From: JABFSS01 sp964449445
Lineage (GTDB): Bacteria > Patescibacteriota > Gracilibacteria > Peribacterales > Peribacteraceae
Length of the DNA: 64,000 nucleotides
Reading direction: 5' to 3'
Assembly (NCBI GenBank): GCA_964449445.1
Contig: CAYUZT010000008.1
Span: forward strand, 11,165-75,164
Shown: piece by piece, positions 40,216 to 47,855 of the stretch
How the letters are laid out: every line of letters starts with the position of its first letter
How positions within the stretch are numbered: position 1 is the first letter of the stretch
The notes under the pieces: model-generated
What the model was told of the DNA's origin: nothing
Databases searched by the model: none
What the model saw: only the letters and a program-made list of their open reading frames with translations
Program-made: the position numbers and the translations under genes

Positions 40216-40301
40216 AGTTGATGGGAGGAGCCTGCCCCGAGTAGCTTCGCCGCGGAGCGGCGAGCGTACGAGGGGGTGAGCATGGATTGCTGCTGGATCA
40301 T
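40213..40301 (-). pseudogene. Displaced rplN 5' end forming a coupled mini-ORF
   Basis: ATG 40301 overlaps the rpsQ TGA as ATGA. It encodes MIQQQSMLT, identical to rplN but with synonymous codon changes, then runs through the palindrome for 29 codons. It ends at a TGA that overlaps the rplN ATG, again as ATGA. Confidence 0.75.
40231..40275. repeat. GAGTAGCTTCGCC-type palindrome, rplN copy
   Basis: CCCCGAGTAGCTTCGCCGC-GGA-GCGGCGAGCGTACGAGGGG; the inner part matches the element at 31825. Confidence 0.8.
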
Positions 40302-40624
40302 TGTTCAGTGGGAACGGCTTCTTCTTTCTTACGCTTGGTGATCACATCGCTCAATCCCGCCTCTTCTGCGACCTCGCTGACGCGGGGAGCGCGCTTGATC
40401 ACTTCCGTCACGCGGAAGTGCTTGTTCTTGCTGAGGGGGCGGCACTCGGTGATGAGAACCGTGTCGCCGACGCCCAGATCTTTGACTCCCTTGGAATCTG
40501 CAAGAAACTTCTTACTCACGCGGTAGCGCTTCCGGTAGAGGGGATGGAACACGGAGCGGTGAACGGTCACCGTGACGGTGCCGATCATCTTCGTTGCGGT
40601 GATAGTGCCAACCTTAGTATGCAT
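40298..40624 (-). CDS. rpsQ: Small subunit ribosomal protein S17
   Basis: A 108-residue protein with MIGTVTVTVHRSVFHPLYRKRYRVSKKFLADS and VGDTVLITECRPLSKNKHFRVTEVIKRA. The last 25 residues exceed the usual length and are charged. The TGA stop overlaps the displaced rplN start. Confidence 0.96.
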   Translation of the reverse strand: MHTKVGTITATKMIGTVTVTVHRSVFHPLYRKRYRVSKKFLADSKGVKDLGVGDTVLITECRPLSKNKHFRVTEVIKRAPRVSEVAEEAGLSDVITKRKKEEAVPTEQ

Positions 40625-40635
40625 AGAAGACTGAG

Positions 40636-40705
40636 AAGCGGGAGATGCTGCCCCCCTCTCCCTGCGCCGAAGGCGCTGGGGGAGGGGTTGGGGGTGGGGG
40701 TTTTA
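40636..40705 (-). repeat. Ribosomal-cluster palindromic repeat, copy 7
   Basis: CCCCCTCTCCC-TGCGCC-GAA-GGCGC...GGGGGAGGGG, then GGGGTGGGGGTTTTAAG, ending at the rpmC stop (TTA). Confidence 0.82.
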
Positions 40706-41017
40706 AGAGGAAGATTTCGAAGTCTTTGGCGACTTCTTGGGAGCGGACACTGTAGCGATTTTTGGTTTATCTCTCAAGATCTCCTTTGCCTCTTTTGACT
40801 CTTTTGCCTCGTTTGTTCCCTTCATCTTTTCTGTCAGCACCGTCATCATCCTCGCCAGTTGCCTCTTCTCCCTTCGGTAGCGCGCAGTATCCTTCTCGGT
40901 ATTCATCGTGATCTGCAGCCGCATTTTCTGCACATGCGTCTGGTGCGACCGGATCTCTTTGCGGAGATCTGCGATTTGCATTGTGCGGAGCTCGGTGATG
41001 GTGGTGGAGGATGACAT
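40703..41017 (-). CDS. rpmC: Large subunit ribosomal protein L29 with repeat-derived tail
   Basis: A 104-residue protein. The two-helix L29 core is residues 1-66 (TELRTMQIADLRKEIRSHQTHVQKMRLQ...ARYRREKRQLARMMTVLTEK). Residues 67-82 (GTNEAKESKEAKEILRD) are encoded by the GAGGCAAAAGAG-type oligomer series seen in the intergenic palindromes. A Lys/Ser tail follows. Most L29 proteins stop near 65. Confidence 0.94.
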   Translation of the reverse strand: MSSSTTITELRTMQIADLRKEIRSHQTHVQKMRLQITMNTEKDTARYRREKRQLARMMTVLTEKMKGTNEAKESKEAKEILRDKPKIATVSAPKKSPKTSKSSS

Positions 41018-41035
41018 GGAGTGGAGGCGGAGAAA

Positions 41036-41176
41036 GGGGGAGGCTGTTACCCTCTCCGAGCCTGTCCCGAGCGGAGCGAGGGAGGAGAGGGTGGATCGCG
41101 GAGCGGTCCGGGTGAGGGAATAAAACTAAGGGTGAAAAATGGAAAGAAACATTAAGGGTGAGGGCAGAAAACTAAG
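41036..41176 (-). repeat. Ribosomal-cluster palindromic repeat, copy 8 (composite)
   Basis: The first hairpin is interrupted by a GAGCCTGTCCCGAGCGGAGC element. The right end GGGTGAGGGAATAAAACTAAG is then repeated 46 nt on as GGGTGAGGGCAGAAAACTAAG, ending at the rplP stop. It looks like nested insertion plus tandem duplication. Confidence 0.82.
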
Positions 41177-41591
41177 CACGGAGACGAACAATGACTTTGG
41201 TCTTGAATGGCAATTTGTGTGCGGCGAGCCGGAGAGCTTCGCGCGCGAGCGCTTCGGGAAGACCGTCGAGTTCAAACAGCATCATTCCGGGCTTCACCGC
41301 GAGCGCGTAGTACTCCACAGATCCCTTGCCTGCTCCCATGGGGACTTCGGCAGCCTTACGAGTGACTGGCGTATGCGGAAACACGCGGATCCAGATTTTT
41401 CCTCCGCGCTGCACGGTATGCGTGAGTGCGCGGCGGGCCGCTTCGATCTGCCGCGCCGTCAGCTCGCCGCCTCCCTGGGCCTTCAGCCCGATGGAACCGA
41501 ACGCCAATTGTGTCCCGCGCGTCGCTTTGCCGTAGAAGGCTCCGCGACGACGGTGCTGCTTACGATGCTTTAACTTCTTGGGTTCTAACAT
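41172..41591 (-). CDS. rplP: Large subunit ribosomal protein L16
   Basis: A 139-residue protein with MLEPKKLKHRKQHRRRGAF, FGSIGLKAQGGGELTARQIEAARRALT, KIWIRVFPHTPVTRKAAEVPMGAGKGSVEYYALAVKPG and an alpha-rich C-terminus; a complete L16. Confidence 0.97.
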   Translation of the reverse strand: MLEPKKLKHRKQHRRRGAFYGKATRGTQLAFGSIGLKAQGGGELTARQIEAARRALTHTVQRGGKIWIRVFPHTPVTRKAAEVPMGAGKGSVEYYALAVKPGMMLFELDGLPEALAREALRLAAHKLPFKTKVIVRLRA

Positions 41592-41605
41592 GGGAGGGAT
41601 GAAAA

Positions 41606-41670
41606 ACGGGGGATGCTACCCCCCTCTCCTGCGAAGCGGGAGAGGGGCTGGGGGTGAGGGAATAAAACTA
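41606..41670 (-). repeat. Ribosomal-cluster palindromic repeat, copy 9
   Basis: CCCCTCTCC-TGCGAAGC-GGGAGAGGGG then GGGGTGAGGGAATAAAACTAC, ending at the rpsC TAG stop. Confidence 0.85.
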
Positions 41671-42336
41671 CGCTGCATTCTGCAGCGAGGCTGACTGGAC
41701 CTGTTGAATCTTCTTAAACACCATTCCTTTATAGACCCACACCTGGATGCCGATAGTGCCGAACTTGGTGATGGCATGGCGGGTGGCGTGCTGAATATTC
41801 GCACGCAGGGTCTGCAAGGGAACATTGCCTTCTTTGAACAAGTCATCACGAGCGATTTCGGCGCCGTTGAGCCGTCCGGAGACGGTCACTTTGATACCGA
41901 GCGCGCCGGCCTGTGTCGCCTTCTCGATCGCCATTTTCACAGCCCTGCGGTACGGCATGCGGCGCTCGATCTGGCCCTGGATGGTTTCCGCGATCACTTC
42001 GGCGTCGGCATCAGGACTCCGAAGCTCCTGGATTTCCACCAAAAAGCTTCCGCCGAATTTCCGCTCGAGATCTTTTTTCATGTCCTCGATCGCCGCTCCC
42101 CCTTTGCCGATCAATACTCCCGGCTTGCTCGTGTGAATGGTGACGGTCACTTTCTTGCCGCGATCGATTTCGATCAAGCTGATCCCCGACTCCTTCACCT
42201 TCGCGCGGATGTAGCGCTTGATGAGCACATCCTGCAGCAGGAGCTCGCTGAACTTCCTTCCCTTCGCAAACCAGGTGCTCGGCCACGTGTGCGTGATACC
42301 GATCCGGAAGCCGTTGGGGTTAACTTTCTGACCCAT
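41668..42336 (-). CDS. rpsC: Small subunit ribosomal protein S3
   Basis: A 222-residue protein with MGQKVNPNGFRIGITHTWPSTWFAKG, the KH-domain GKKVTVTIHTSKPGVLIGKGGAAIEDMKKDLE and the C-terminal domain GALGIKVTVSGRLNGAEIARDD...GTIGIQVWVYKG. It follows rplV by 20 nt. Confidence 0.97.
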   Translation of the reverse strand: MGQKVNPNGFRIGITHTWPSTWFAKGRKFSELLLQDVLIKRYIRAKVKESGISLIEIDRGKKVTVTIHTSKPGVLIGKGGAAIEDMKKDLERKFGGSFLVEIQELRSPDADAEVIAETIQGQIERRMPYRRAVKMAIEKATQAGALGIKVTVSGRLNGAEIARDDLFKEGNVPLQTLRANIQHATRHAITKFGTIGIQVWVYKGMVFKKIQQVQSASLQNAA

Positions 42337-42356
42337 GAGTAAGAGGAAGAAGAGGG

Positions 42357-42836
42357 TTAAGAGGGTGAAGAAGACGAAGACGAAGATTTCTTTGAAGTTG
42401 CCTTCTTGTCTCCCGCAGAGCGCACACCTTTTACAGCACTTTTGGCTTCCGGTGAAGCATTTTCATTGCTACTCCTCTTTGCCCTCTTTCCCGTCTTTGC
42501 CTTCCCTTCGTCCGAGAAACCCAACTCTAAGCTCACGTGCGAGAGAAACTTCCTGAATGGCCTCTGCCTCCCTCTCGCCATCGGCATGCCCCGGCGATAC
42601 GCCTGTCCCTGATTTACGACGATCGTCCGGATGATCATGGTCTGGGGATCCTGCTTGTCGTTGTGCGAGGTATTGGCGATCGCCGAGCGGAGGAGCAACT
42701 CGATCATGCGTGCTCCTTTTTTATGCGTTTTCCTCAGCGACTCCATTGCGTCAGGCACGCGCATGCCGCGGACCATCTTGGCGATGAGGTTCGCTTTCTT
42801 GGGGGCGATGCGCAGTGAGTGAGCGTAGGCTTTCAT
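42357..42836 (-). CDS. rplV: Large subunit ribosomal protein L22 with Ser/Lys-rich tail
   Basis: A 159-residue protein. The core (1-112) has LRIAPKKANLIAKMVRGMRVPDAMESLRKTHKKGARMIELLLRSAIANT and the tunnel-loop region YRRGMPMARGRQRPFRKFLSHV. The remaining 45 residues are Ser, Lys, Ala and Glu and end in a run of serines, beyond the usual length of about 110. Confidence 0.95.
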   Translation of the reverse strand: MKAYAHSLRIAPKKANLIAKMVRGMRVPDAMESLRKTHKKGARMIELLLRSAIANTSHNDKQDPQTMIIRTIVVNQGQAYRRGMPMARGRQRPFRKFLSHVSLELGFSDEGKAKTGKRAKRSSNENASPEAKSAVKGVRSAGDKKATSKKSSSSSSSPS

Positions 42837-42848
42837 GAGAGGATGATA

Positions 42849-42932
42849 AGAGGGAGATGCAGTCCCCCTCTCTTGTCCTGAGCGAAGCGAAGGACGGGAG
42901 AGGGGCGGAGGGGTGAGGGCAGAAAACTAAGG
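42849..42932 (-). repeat. Ribosomal-cluster palindromic repeat, copy 10 (composite)
   Basis: CCCCTCTC is followed by an inserted TTGTCCTGAGCGAAGCGAAGGACG hairpin, then GGGAGAGGGG and GGGGTGAGGGCAGAAAACTAAGG. The inserted hairpin belongs to the GTCATCCTGAGC class. Confidence 0.82.
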
Positions 42933-42949
42933 ATGAAACATAGAAGGAA

Positions 42950-43285
42950 TTATTTCGCAGGAGGAGGTGGTGCGGCCGATCCCGTCGCCCCGGGCGCTCC
43001 AGTAGCTGGTGCAACCGTCGTCGCTGCTTTGCCGCCGTGCCCTTTGAACTTCGTCGTCCATGCGAACTCGCCCAGCTTATGACCGACCATTTGCTCGGTG
43101 ATGTACACCGGCACGAAATCTTTTCCGTTGTGGACGGCGAAGGTGAACCCCACGAACTCCGGCGGAATGTCGCAGTTGCGAGCCCACGTCTTGATGATCT
43201 TCTTTTCCTGTGCCTCGATCATTTTCATGACCTTCTTGAGGACAATGGGGTCAACGTAGGGGCCTTTTTTGAGTGAGCGTGACAT
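42950..43285 (-). CDS. rpsS: Small subunit ribosomal protein S19 with Ala/Pro-rich tail
   Basis: A 111-residue protein starting at the ATG at 43285 with MSRSLKKGPYVDPIVLKKV, then TWARNCDIPPEFVGFTFAVHNGKDFVPVYITEQMVGHKLGEFAWTTKF. The final 28 residues are Ala/Pro/Gly-rich and exceed the usual end. An in-frame ATG at 43339 lies inside rplB and is unlikely. Confidence 0.96.
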   Translation of the reverse strand: MSRSLKKGPYVDPIVLKKVMKMIEAQEKKIIKTWARNCDIPPEFVGFTFAVHNGKDFVPVYITEQMVGHKLGEFAWTTKFKGHGGKAATTVAPATGAPGATGSAAPPPPAK

Positions 43286-43301
43286 AGGGGGGGTGAGGGG
43301 A

Positions 43302-44147
43302 TTACTTACGTTTCTTCTTATGCACTCTGCGGCGAACAATGAGCATATTCGATTTCCGGACGGACCGCGTCTTCACGCCCAGCGCCTTCTTTCCCCATGG
43401 AGTCTTGGGCGCGACGAGACCAATGGATGCGTGGCCTTCTCCTCCACCATGCGGGTGATCCACAGCGTTCATGGATTTGCCCAGGATGTGCGGCTTGCGC
43501 CCAAGCCAGCGCATGCGCCCCGCCTTTCCGTAGTTGATCAGGTTGTGTTCGGGATTGCTGACGGTCCCGATCGTCGCGAAACATTCCTTACGCACTTTGC
43601 GGATTTCACCACTCGGTAATTGAATGATCGCGTGATCGCCGTCGATGCCCACAAGCGTCGCCGCAGTCCCTGCTGAACGAACAATTTGTCCGCCCTGCCC
43701 GATCTGCATTTCGATGTTGAAGATGCGGTACCCGACCGGAATATGCTGGAGCTCCATGCGGTTGCCCAAGCGCACCTTCGTGCGGGGACCGGAGACGATT
43801 TGATCCCCTGTTTTGAGTCCTTCCGGTGCAAGGACGTACTTCTTGTCACCATCCACGTAATGAAGGAGGGCAATGCGAGCCGAGCGGTTGGGATCGTATT
43901 CCAGTGCTATGACGGTTGCCGGAATGCCGAACTTTCCGGTCTGGCGGAAGTCGATCATCCGGTACAACCGCTTGTGACCGCCTCCACGGAAACGTGAGGA
44001 GACCCTTCCTTTATTGTCGCGACCGGAGCTGCGCTGCTTTCCGTGCACCAATGTTTTCTCTGGCTCCTTCTTGGTGAGAGCAGAGAAGTCGGCGATCGTC
44101 ATCTGACGTCGACCTGGAGTCGTTGGTTTAGGCTTCTTTAGAGGCAT
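43302..44147 (-). CDS. rplB: Large subunit ribosomal protein L2
   Basis: A 281-residue protein with SGRDNKGRVSSRFRGGGHKRLYRMIDFRQ, VIALEYDPNRSARIALLHYVDG, LRVQPGD-equivalent LKTGDQIVSG, and the peptidyl-transferase-proximal AVDHPHGGGEGHASIGLVAPKTPWGKKALG. A diverged copy of its start lies upstream. Confidence 0.97.
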   Translation of the reverse strand: MPLKKPKPTTPGRRQMTIADFSALTKKEPEKTLVHGKQRSSGRDNKGRVSSRFRGGGHKRLYRMIDFRQTGKFGIPATVIALEYDPNRSARIALLHYVDGDKKYVLAPEGLKTGDQIVSGPRTKVRLGNRMELQHIPVGYRIFNIEMQIGQGGQIVRSAGTAATLVGIDGDHAIIQLPSGEIRKVRKECFATIGTVSNPEHNLINYGKAGRMRWLGRKPHILGKSMNAVDHPHGGGEGHASIGLVAPKTPWGKKALGVKTRSVRKSNMLIVRRRVHKKKRK

Positions 44148-44239
44148 GATGGCGATAAAGGAGAGGGATATGAGCCTGTGCCGAGCGAGTCCGCGAAGCG
44201 GACGAGTCGAGGCATTGGTTTAGGCTTCTTGAGCGGCAT
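44138..44239 (-). pseudogene. Displaced rplB 5' end forming an overlapping mini-ORF
   Basis: ATG 44239, 2 nt after the rplW stop, encodes MPLKKPKP, identical to rplB with synonymous changes. It continues through a palindrome for 33 codons and stops inside the rplB start region, overlapping the rplB ATG. Confidence 0.72.
44171..44215. repeat. GAGCCTG-CCGAGCGAGTCCGC palindrome, rplB copy
   Basis: GAGCCTGTGCCGAGCGAGTCCGC-GAA-GCGGACGAGTCGAGGCATT, in the rplW-rplB gap. It is related to the elements beside rplN and secY. Confidence 0.75.
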
Positions 44240-44241
44240 GA

Positions 44242-44568
44242 TTAGGAAGAAATCGTTTGGAACGCAGAAATATCGAGAGCCTTGCTCTTGGGAGCAAGCG
44301 TGACGAGGGCTTTTTTGAATGCATGGCGCTTCTCCATATGCTTTCCGGCGCCCAGATTCCTGGTCTTCGCCTGCGTATTGATGATGCGCACATTTGTTGC
44401 TTCGACATCGTAGAACAATTTAAGCGCACTCTTGATGTCCACTTTCGTCGCCCACGGAGCAACCCGCAAAGTATGGATATGCGAGCCCGAGCCCGTTCCC
44501 GAGCCCGCTTTGAGGCGTTCAGCCTTCTCGGTGACTATCGGCCCGATGATGACGCGAGAGAGGTCCAT
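44242..44568 (-). CDS. rplW: Large subunit ribosomal protein L23
   Basis: A 108-residue protein with MDLSRVIIGPIVTEKAERLKA and the core VDIKSALKLFYDVEATNVRIINTQAKTRNLGAGKHMEKRHAFKKALVTL. Start and rplD stop overlap by 1 nt (TAATG). Confidence 0.96.
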   Translation of the reverse strand: MDLSRVIIGPIVTEKAERLKAGSGTGSGSHIHTLRVAPWATKVDIKSALKLFYDVEATNVRIINTQAKTRNLGAGKHMEKRHAFKKALVTLAPKSKALDISAFQTISS

Positions 44569-45254
44569 TATTTGGGTAGCGCGGCTTTTCTAGCCGCGGA
44601 AGGTGAGGCTTGTTTCTTCGTGGGAGTCTTGCCAAAAATTTCCGCAGCCTTCTCCACGGCATCGCCGACGAACACGATGGATCGCGCCAGGAGAATATCC
44701 TCGGGATTCAGGTATGCAGCAGTGATCACTTTGACGCGCGGAACGTTGCGCGACGACATGTGGAGAGCATCGTGCTTCACGGGGAGAACAAAGAGGATCC
44801 GCCGTCCGATCTGCACGGGAAGTTTCTGGAGGAGGCCGTGGAATGCCTTCGTCTTGACCGTCTCCGGGTAACTCTCGAGTCCGAAAATCGCGCCGTTCTT
44901 GGCTTGCTTGCTGAGGCACGAGACAAGAGCTGCGTGACGCATGTTTTTGGGCATGTTCTTGGTGAAGTTCGCGTCGCTGCGCGGACCAAATGCCTTGCCA
45001 CCGCCACGCAGGAGCGGAGAACGCACGGGACCGCGGCGCGCGCGGCCGGTGTGCTTTTGATCGTAGACCTTGCGAGTGGATCCGCGAACTTCTCCGCGAT
45101 TCTTCACGTGCGCAATCGCGTTGCGGCGGTTGCTCTGCTGCATCAAGACCGCCTGGTGCATCAGATCCATATTGATGCGCGCCTCAAAGAGTTCTGCCGG
45201 GAGTTCCAGAGTGCTCTTCTTCGTGCCGGTAGCGGAGTAGACATCAATTTTCAT
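44568..45254 (-). CDS. rplD: Large subunit ribosomal protein L4
   Basis: A 228-residue protein with LPAELFEARINMDLMHQAVLMQQSNRRNAIAHVKNRGEVRGSTRKVYDQKHTGRARRGPVRSPLLRGGGKAFGP, the conserved loop that lines the exit tunnel, then a Rossmann-like C-terminal half with ILLARSIVFVGDAVEK. A short basic tail is added. Confidence 0.97.
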   Translation of the reverse strand: MKIDVYSATGTKKSTLELPAELFEARINMDLMHQAVLMQQSNRRNAIAHVKNRGEVRGSTRKVYDQKHTGRARRGPVRSPLLRGGGKAFGPRSDANFTKNMPKNMRHAALVSCLSKQAKNGAIFGLESYPETVKTKAFHGLLQKLPVQIGRRILFVLPVKHDALHMSSRNVPRVKVITAAYLNPEDILLARSIVFVGDAVEKAAEIFGKTPTKKQASPSAARKAALPK

Positions 45255-45267
45255 GAGAGGCTGACAA

Positions 45268-45331
45268 GTGGGAGGAGCTGTCCCCCTCTCCCTCTGGGAG
45301 AGGGGTTAGGGGTGAGGGCATGAAACTAAGG
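45268..45331 (-). repeat. Ribosomal-cluster palindromic repeat, copy 11
   Basis: CCCCTCTCCC-TCT-GGGAGAGGGG then GGGGTGAGGGCATGAAACTAAGG, between rplC and rplD. Confidence 0.85.
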
Positions 45332-45359
45332 CTAAATGAAGAAAGGAATCATAAACGAG

Positions 45360-45974
45360 TTACTTCTTATCAGAGGGGGAAGATTCAAGAGTTACATACA
45401 CTCGTGCACCATTGGGCCCGGGTACCGGTCCCTTCACCGCCAAAATCCCCTTTTCCGCATCAATGGTGATCACCGGCCGGCGATGGATAGTCACTTGCTC
45501 ATTCCCCATGTGTCCGGCCATGTGATGCCCGGGGAGGATGCGGCCCGGCTGCGTGCGCATGCCGACGGAACCCGGTTCACGCTTGAAGTGGCTTCCGTGG
45601 CTTCCCGGGCCCCCGCCGAAGTGCCAGCGCTTGATGACGCCCTGGAATCCCTTGCCCTTGGAAACACCCTGAATGCACACGAGGCTCTCGGGCGTAAACA
45701 TCTCGACCGTCACAGCCTTCCCCGCTTCCATCCCCTCGAGTTTTTCGACCTTCCACTCTTTTTGATTGGCATAGCGGACATTCTCCTTTCCCTTACGGCT
45801 CTTCCAGAGCTTCGCGCCAACACCAAGAACCACTGCGTCATACCCGTCTTTCTCCTTCGTCTTCAACCGGACGATGATGTTCGGTTCGGCCTGCAGGTAC
45901 GTGACGGGCACAACCTCGCCGCTGGAGAGGAAGACACGTGACATGCCGACTTTTTTTGCGATGAGTCCGGACAT
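45360..45974 (-). CDS. rplC: Large subunit ribosomal protein L3, first gene of the cluster
   Basis: A 204-residue protein with LIAKKVGMSRVFLSSGEVVPVTYLQAEPNIIVRLKT, VTVEMFTPESLVCIQGVSKGKGFQGVIKRWHFGGGPGSHGSHFKREPGSVGMRTQPGRILPG and HMGNEQVTIHRR. rpsJ (S10) is not in front of it, so the classical S10 operon lacks its first gene here. A consensus promoter lies about 210 nt upstream. Confidence 0.97.
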   Translation of the reverse strand: MSGLIAKKVGMSRVFLSSGEVVPVTYLQAEPNIIVRLKTKEKDGYDAVVLGVGAKLWKSRKGKENVRYANQKEWKVEKLEGMEAGKAVTVEMFTPESLVCIQGVSKGKGFQGVIKRWHFGGGPGSHGSHFKREPGSVGMRTQPGRILPGHHMAGHMGNEQVTIHRRPVITIDAEKGILAVKGPVPGPNGARVYVTLESSPSDKK

Positions 45975-45995
45975 AAAGATTTAGACTACTAACGA

Positions 45996-46060
45996 GGTGA
46001 GGAGCCCCCTCTCCTGTCGCAACGGGAGAGGGACGGGAGGGTGAGGGCATTGAACAAAGG
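45996..46060 (-). repeat. Ribosomal-cluster palindromic repeat, copy 12
   Basis: CCCCTCTCC-TGTCGCAAC-GGGAGAGGG then GGGTGAGGGCATTGAACAAAGG, inside the rplC leader. Confidence 0.85.
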
Positions 46061-46086
46061 ATTCACTGACCTTGGAGGTTCCTCTA

Positions 46087-46147
46087 GGTTGGGTAGCGAG
46101 TTGTCATCCTGAGCGGAGCGAAGGATGAACAACGAGCGTCAACCTCG
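46087..46147. repeat. Long hairpin in the rplC leader
   Basis: The arms AGGTTG...GAGTTGTCATCCT and AGGATGAACAACGAGCGTCAACCT flank GAGCGGAGCG. It resembles the GTCATCCTGAGC palindrome class and would form a stable stem in the leader RNA of the whole cluster. Confidence 0.65.
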
Positions 46148-46187
46148 AACACAAGACCGCTTTAAGGACATTCCTGAAAGCTGCGAA

Positions 46188-46216
46188 AGTGTAGATACGC
46201 CAAAACCGGCCGTCAA
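46188..46216 (-). promoter_or_regulatory. Promoter of the ribosomal-protein cluster
   Basis: -35 TTGACG (46211-46216), 17-nt spacer, -10 TACACT (46188-46193). The leader to the rplC ATG is about 200 nt, long enough for autoregulatory structure. Confidence 0.7.
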
Positions 46217-46243
46217 ATCAAAATACCGTGACGAATTTATAAA

Positions 46244-47422
46244 TTAGTTACTCTCAGGACGATACCGTGAGCCACCTGGCATGCGCGGATGGAGAGGACT
46301 ATTTGCGCTAACAACCCCACCTACACCCGGTTCTTGATCATCTAATGGCCGGAGCCTGTTCCTCCCTTGCGACCGGTTGCGAGGTTGGCCACGGGAGTTA
46401 TTGGAGACACCTCGACTTGATTGGTCGGCACGCGTTCTTCGTGCAGGAGCTAGTTTTGCATACGGAATAGAATCATCAGCCGCAGACTCTTGTGCCGACA
46501 CTGGACGCCGATTTGAGGTATCAGCCGCTGGCAACGGACGAATCCGTGTATCGACCAATCTTTTTGCTGCTTCATCCACAGGAGTGAGTGCATTGATGGA
46601 TGCTTTGCCCCAAGTTTTGATGCGACCATTGGTCTTGCTCATGACATAAAAGCAAGATCGTGAACCATTGCTTTCTCTTTTTGTCCCCAAAACTCGAACG
46701 TAGTTCGGCCCTAACGAAAATGTATTTGGCCCTTGCACAATGGCAAAACCTTCACTGACTGCCTTCTGTTCATATTTCTGCACATCTTTCTGATTATATT
46801 GAGGCAATGGCTCTACCGTTTCGACTTCTGGTTCTGGTTCGGCAGTTTGAACGGGCCGTTGACTCCTGGTATTGACTGAGCTTCTGCGATTGACGAGCTT
46901 GGAAACACCCAGCACGCCAAGACCGCCGACTGCAGCGGCACCCGTGTACTTCGCGGCTTCCGCAAGCCATGGCTGATTTTGAAGTGTTTCAAGAGTTCCG
47001 GACGTACCACTGCCAATCGCATTGGCTGCCGCACCCAATCTCGCATCACCCAGAAGTACTGCCGCAGCACCGCCACCCAGCACTCCTGTCACAATCAACC
47101 CGAGCCGTGGTCCCCACCTCTTCAACCAGCTTTTTTGCATGGTGATTTTGTCACAGTCTTCCACAAACTGTTGGTTTTCCACGAGCACGGAAAGCTTGAG
47201 AGCCTCTCTGCGAATCTCGCGCGTAGCTGTTGATCTCCTATTGGAATGGATCTGACGCAATGTTCCAATAAGGAAATCACGCTCCTCTGGAGTCATGCGA
47301 TTCACTCCTCCGCTATCTCGGAGGATTTGCGTGAGCACCGGGGCATTTTCATGCTTCGACTCTGTGAGAGTGCTGGACACAAGTTCTGTGAGCTTGTCGG
47401 CAAAAGTTTCAGGATTTGCCAT
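46244..47422 (-). CDS. Glycine-rich membrane protein B3 of the six-gene array
   Basis: A 392-residue protein. Residues 1-95 are soluble and helical (LTELVSSTLTESKHENAPVL, TPEERDFLIGTLRQIHSNR). Two Gly/Ala-rich hydrophobic segments follow: RLGLIVTGVLGGGAAAVLLGDA and YTGAAAVGGLGVLGVSKLV, separated by about 35 residues that include NQPWLAEAA. Residues about 205-300 form a soluble domain (GFAIVQGPNTFSLGPNYVRVLGTKRESNGSRSCFYVMSKT), and the last 80 are Arg/Ser/Asn-rich and disordered. The start at 47422 overlaps the preceding gene by 14 nt. Function unknown. Confidence 0.7.
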   Translation of the reverse strand: MANPETFADKLTELVSSTLTESKHENAPVLTQILRDSGGVNRMTPEERDFLIGTLRQIHSNRRSTATREIRREALKLSVLVENQQFVEDCDKITMQKSWLKRWGPRLGLIVTGVLGGGAAAVLLGDARLGAAANAIGSGTSGTLETLQNQPWLAEAAKYTGAAAVGGLGVLGVSKLVNRRSSVNTRSQRPVQTAEPEPEVETVEPLPQYNQKDVQKYEQKAVSEGFAIVQGPNTFSLGPNYVRVLGTKRESNGSRSCFYVMSKTNGRIKTWGKASINALTPVDEAAKRLVDTRIRPLPAADTSNRRPVSAQESAADDSIPYAKLAPARRTRADQSSRGVSNNSRGQPRNRSQGRNRLRPLDDQEPGVGGVVSANSPLHPRMPGGSRYRPESN

Positions 47423-47837
47423 GGGTGAGTGCAGGAGAAGTGTTGAGCAGACGATGTCTAAGTTGTGAGAGAACTGCGATGTGTTCCACGTCCTCTTGGT
47501 TTTTGGCATCCAGCAAATCCCTAGCCATCACCAATGCCATCCCAGATGCGCCGATGATGAAAAGCAAATGCGGAAGCAGGTGATCCGAAACATTCAAAAG
47601 ATCGACTGCCTCTGCATTCGGACCTGTCTTTGTGTAAGATGCCAAATACTGCGCAAGCTCATCGCGAAGAACCGGATCTATATTCTCGAGCACAATGTTC
47701 GCACGCTCCCGCAGCTCCTCATGGGTCTCCCATCCATCGCCTGTCTCTTCAGCTACTTCCCCTCCCCACGCCTTTTTGAGACTTGCAGGAAGTTTGTCAT
47801 ACAGCGCGCGCTCGGTTTTTGTGAGGTAGAGAGTCAT
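47409..47837 (-). CDS. Array-family protein A3, unknown function
   Basis: A 142-residue protein, third paralog of a family repeated in this array. Shared features are MTLYLTKTERALYDKLPASLKKAW, then EETGDGWETHEELRERA, a helical middle, a hydrophobic segment LLPHLLFIIGASGMALVMARDLL and the ending QEDVEHIAVLSQLRHRLLNTSPAL. The hydrophobic segment could be a membrane helix or a buried helix. It is followed by the membrane protein B3, as each A gene is followed by a B gene. Confidence 0.72.
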   Translation of the reverse strand: MTLYLTKTERALYDKLPASLKKAWGGEVAEETGDGWETHEELRERANIVLENIDPVLRDELAQYLASYTKTGPNAEAVDLLNVSDHLLPHLLFIIGASGMALVMARDLLDAKNQEDVEHIAVLSQLRHRLLNTSPALTHGKS

Positions 47838-47855
47838 GTGTATGTATCTCCAAAA

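Noticed and set aside
24304..46060. Regularly occurring repeats that might be a CRISPR array
   Set aside because: The copies are separated by whole genes, vary in the loop and sometimes overlap stop codons. There are no short unique spacers and no cas genes.
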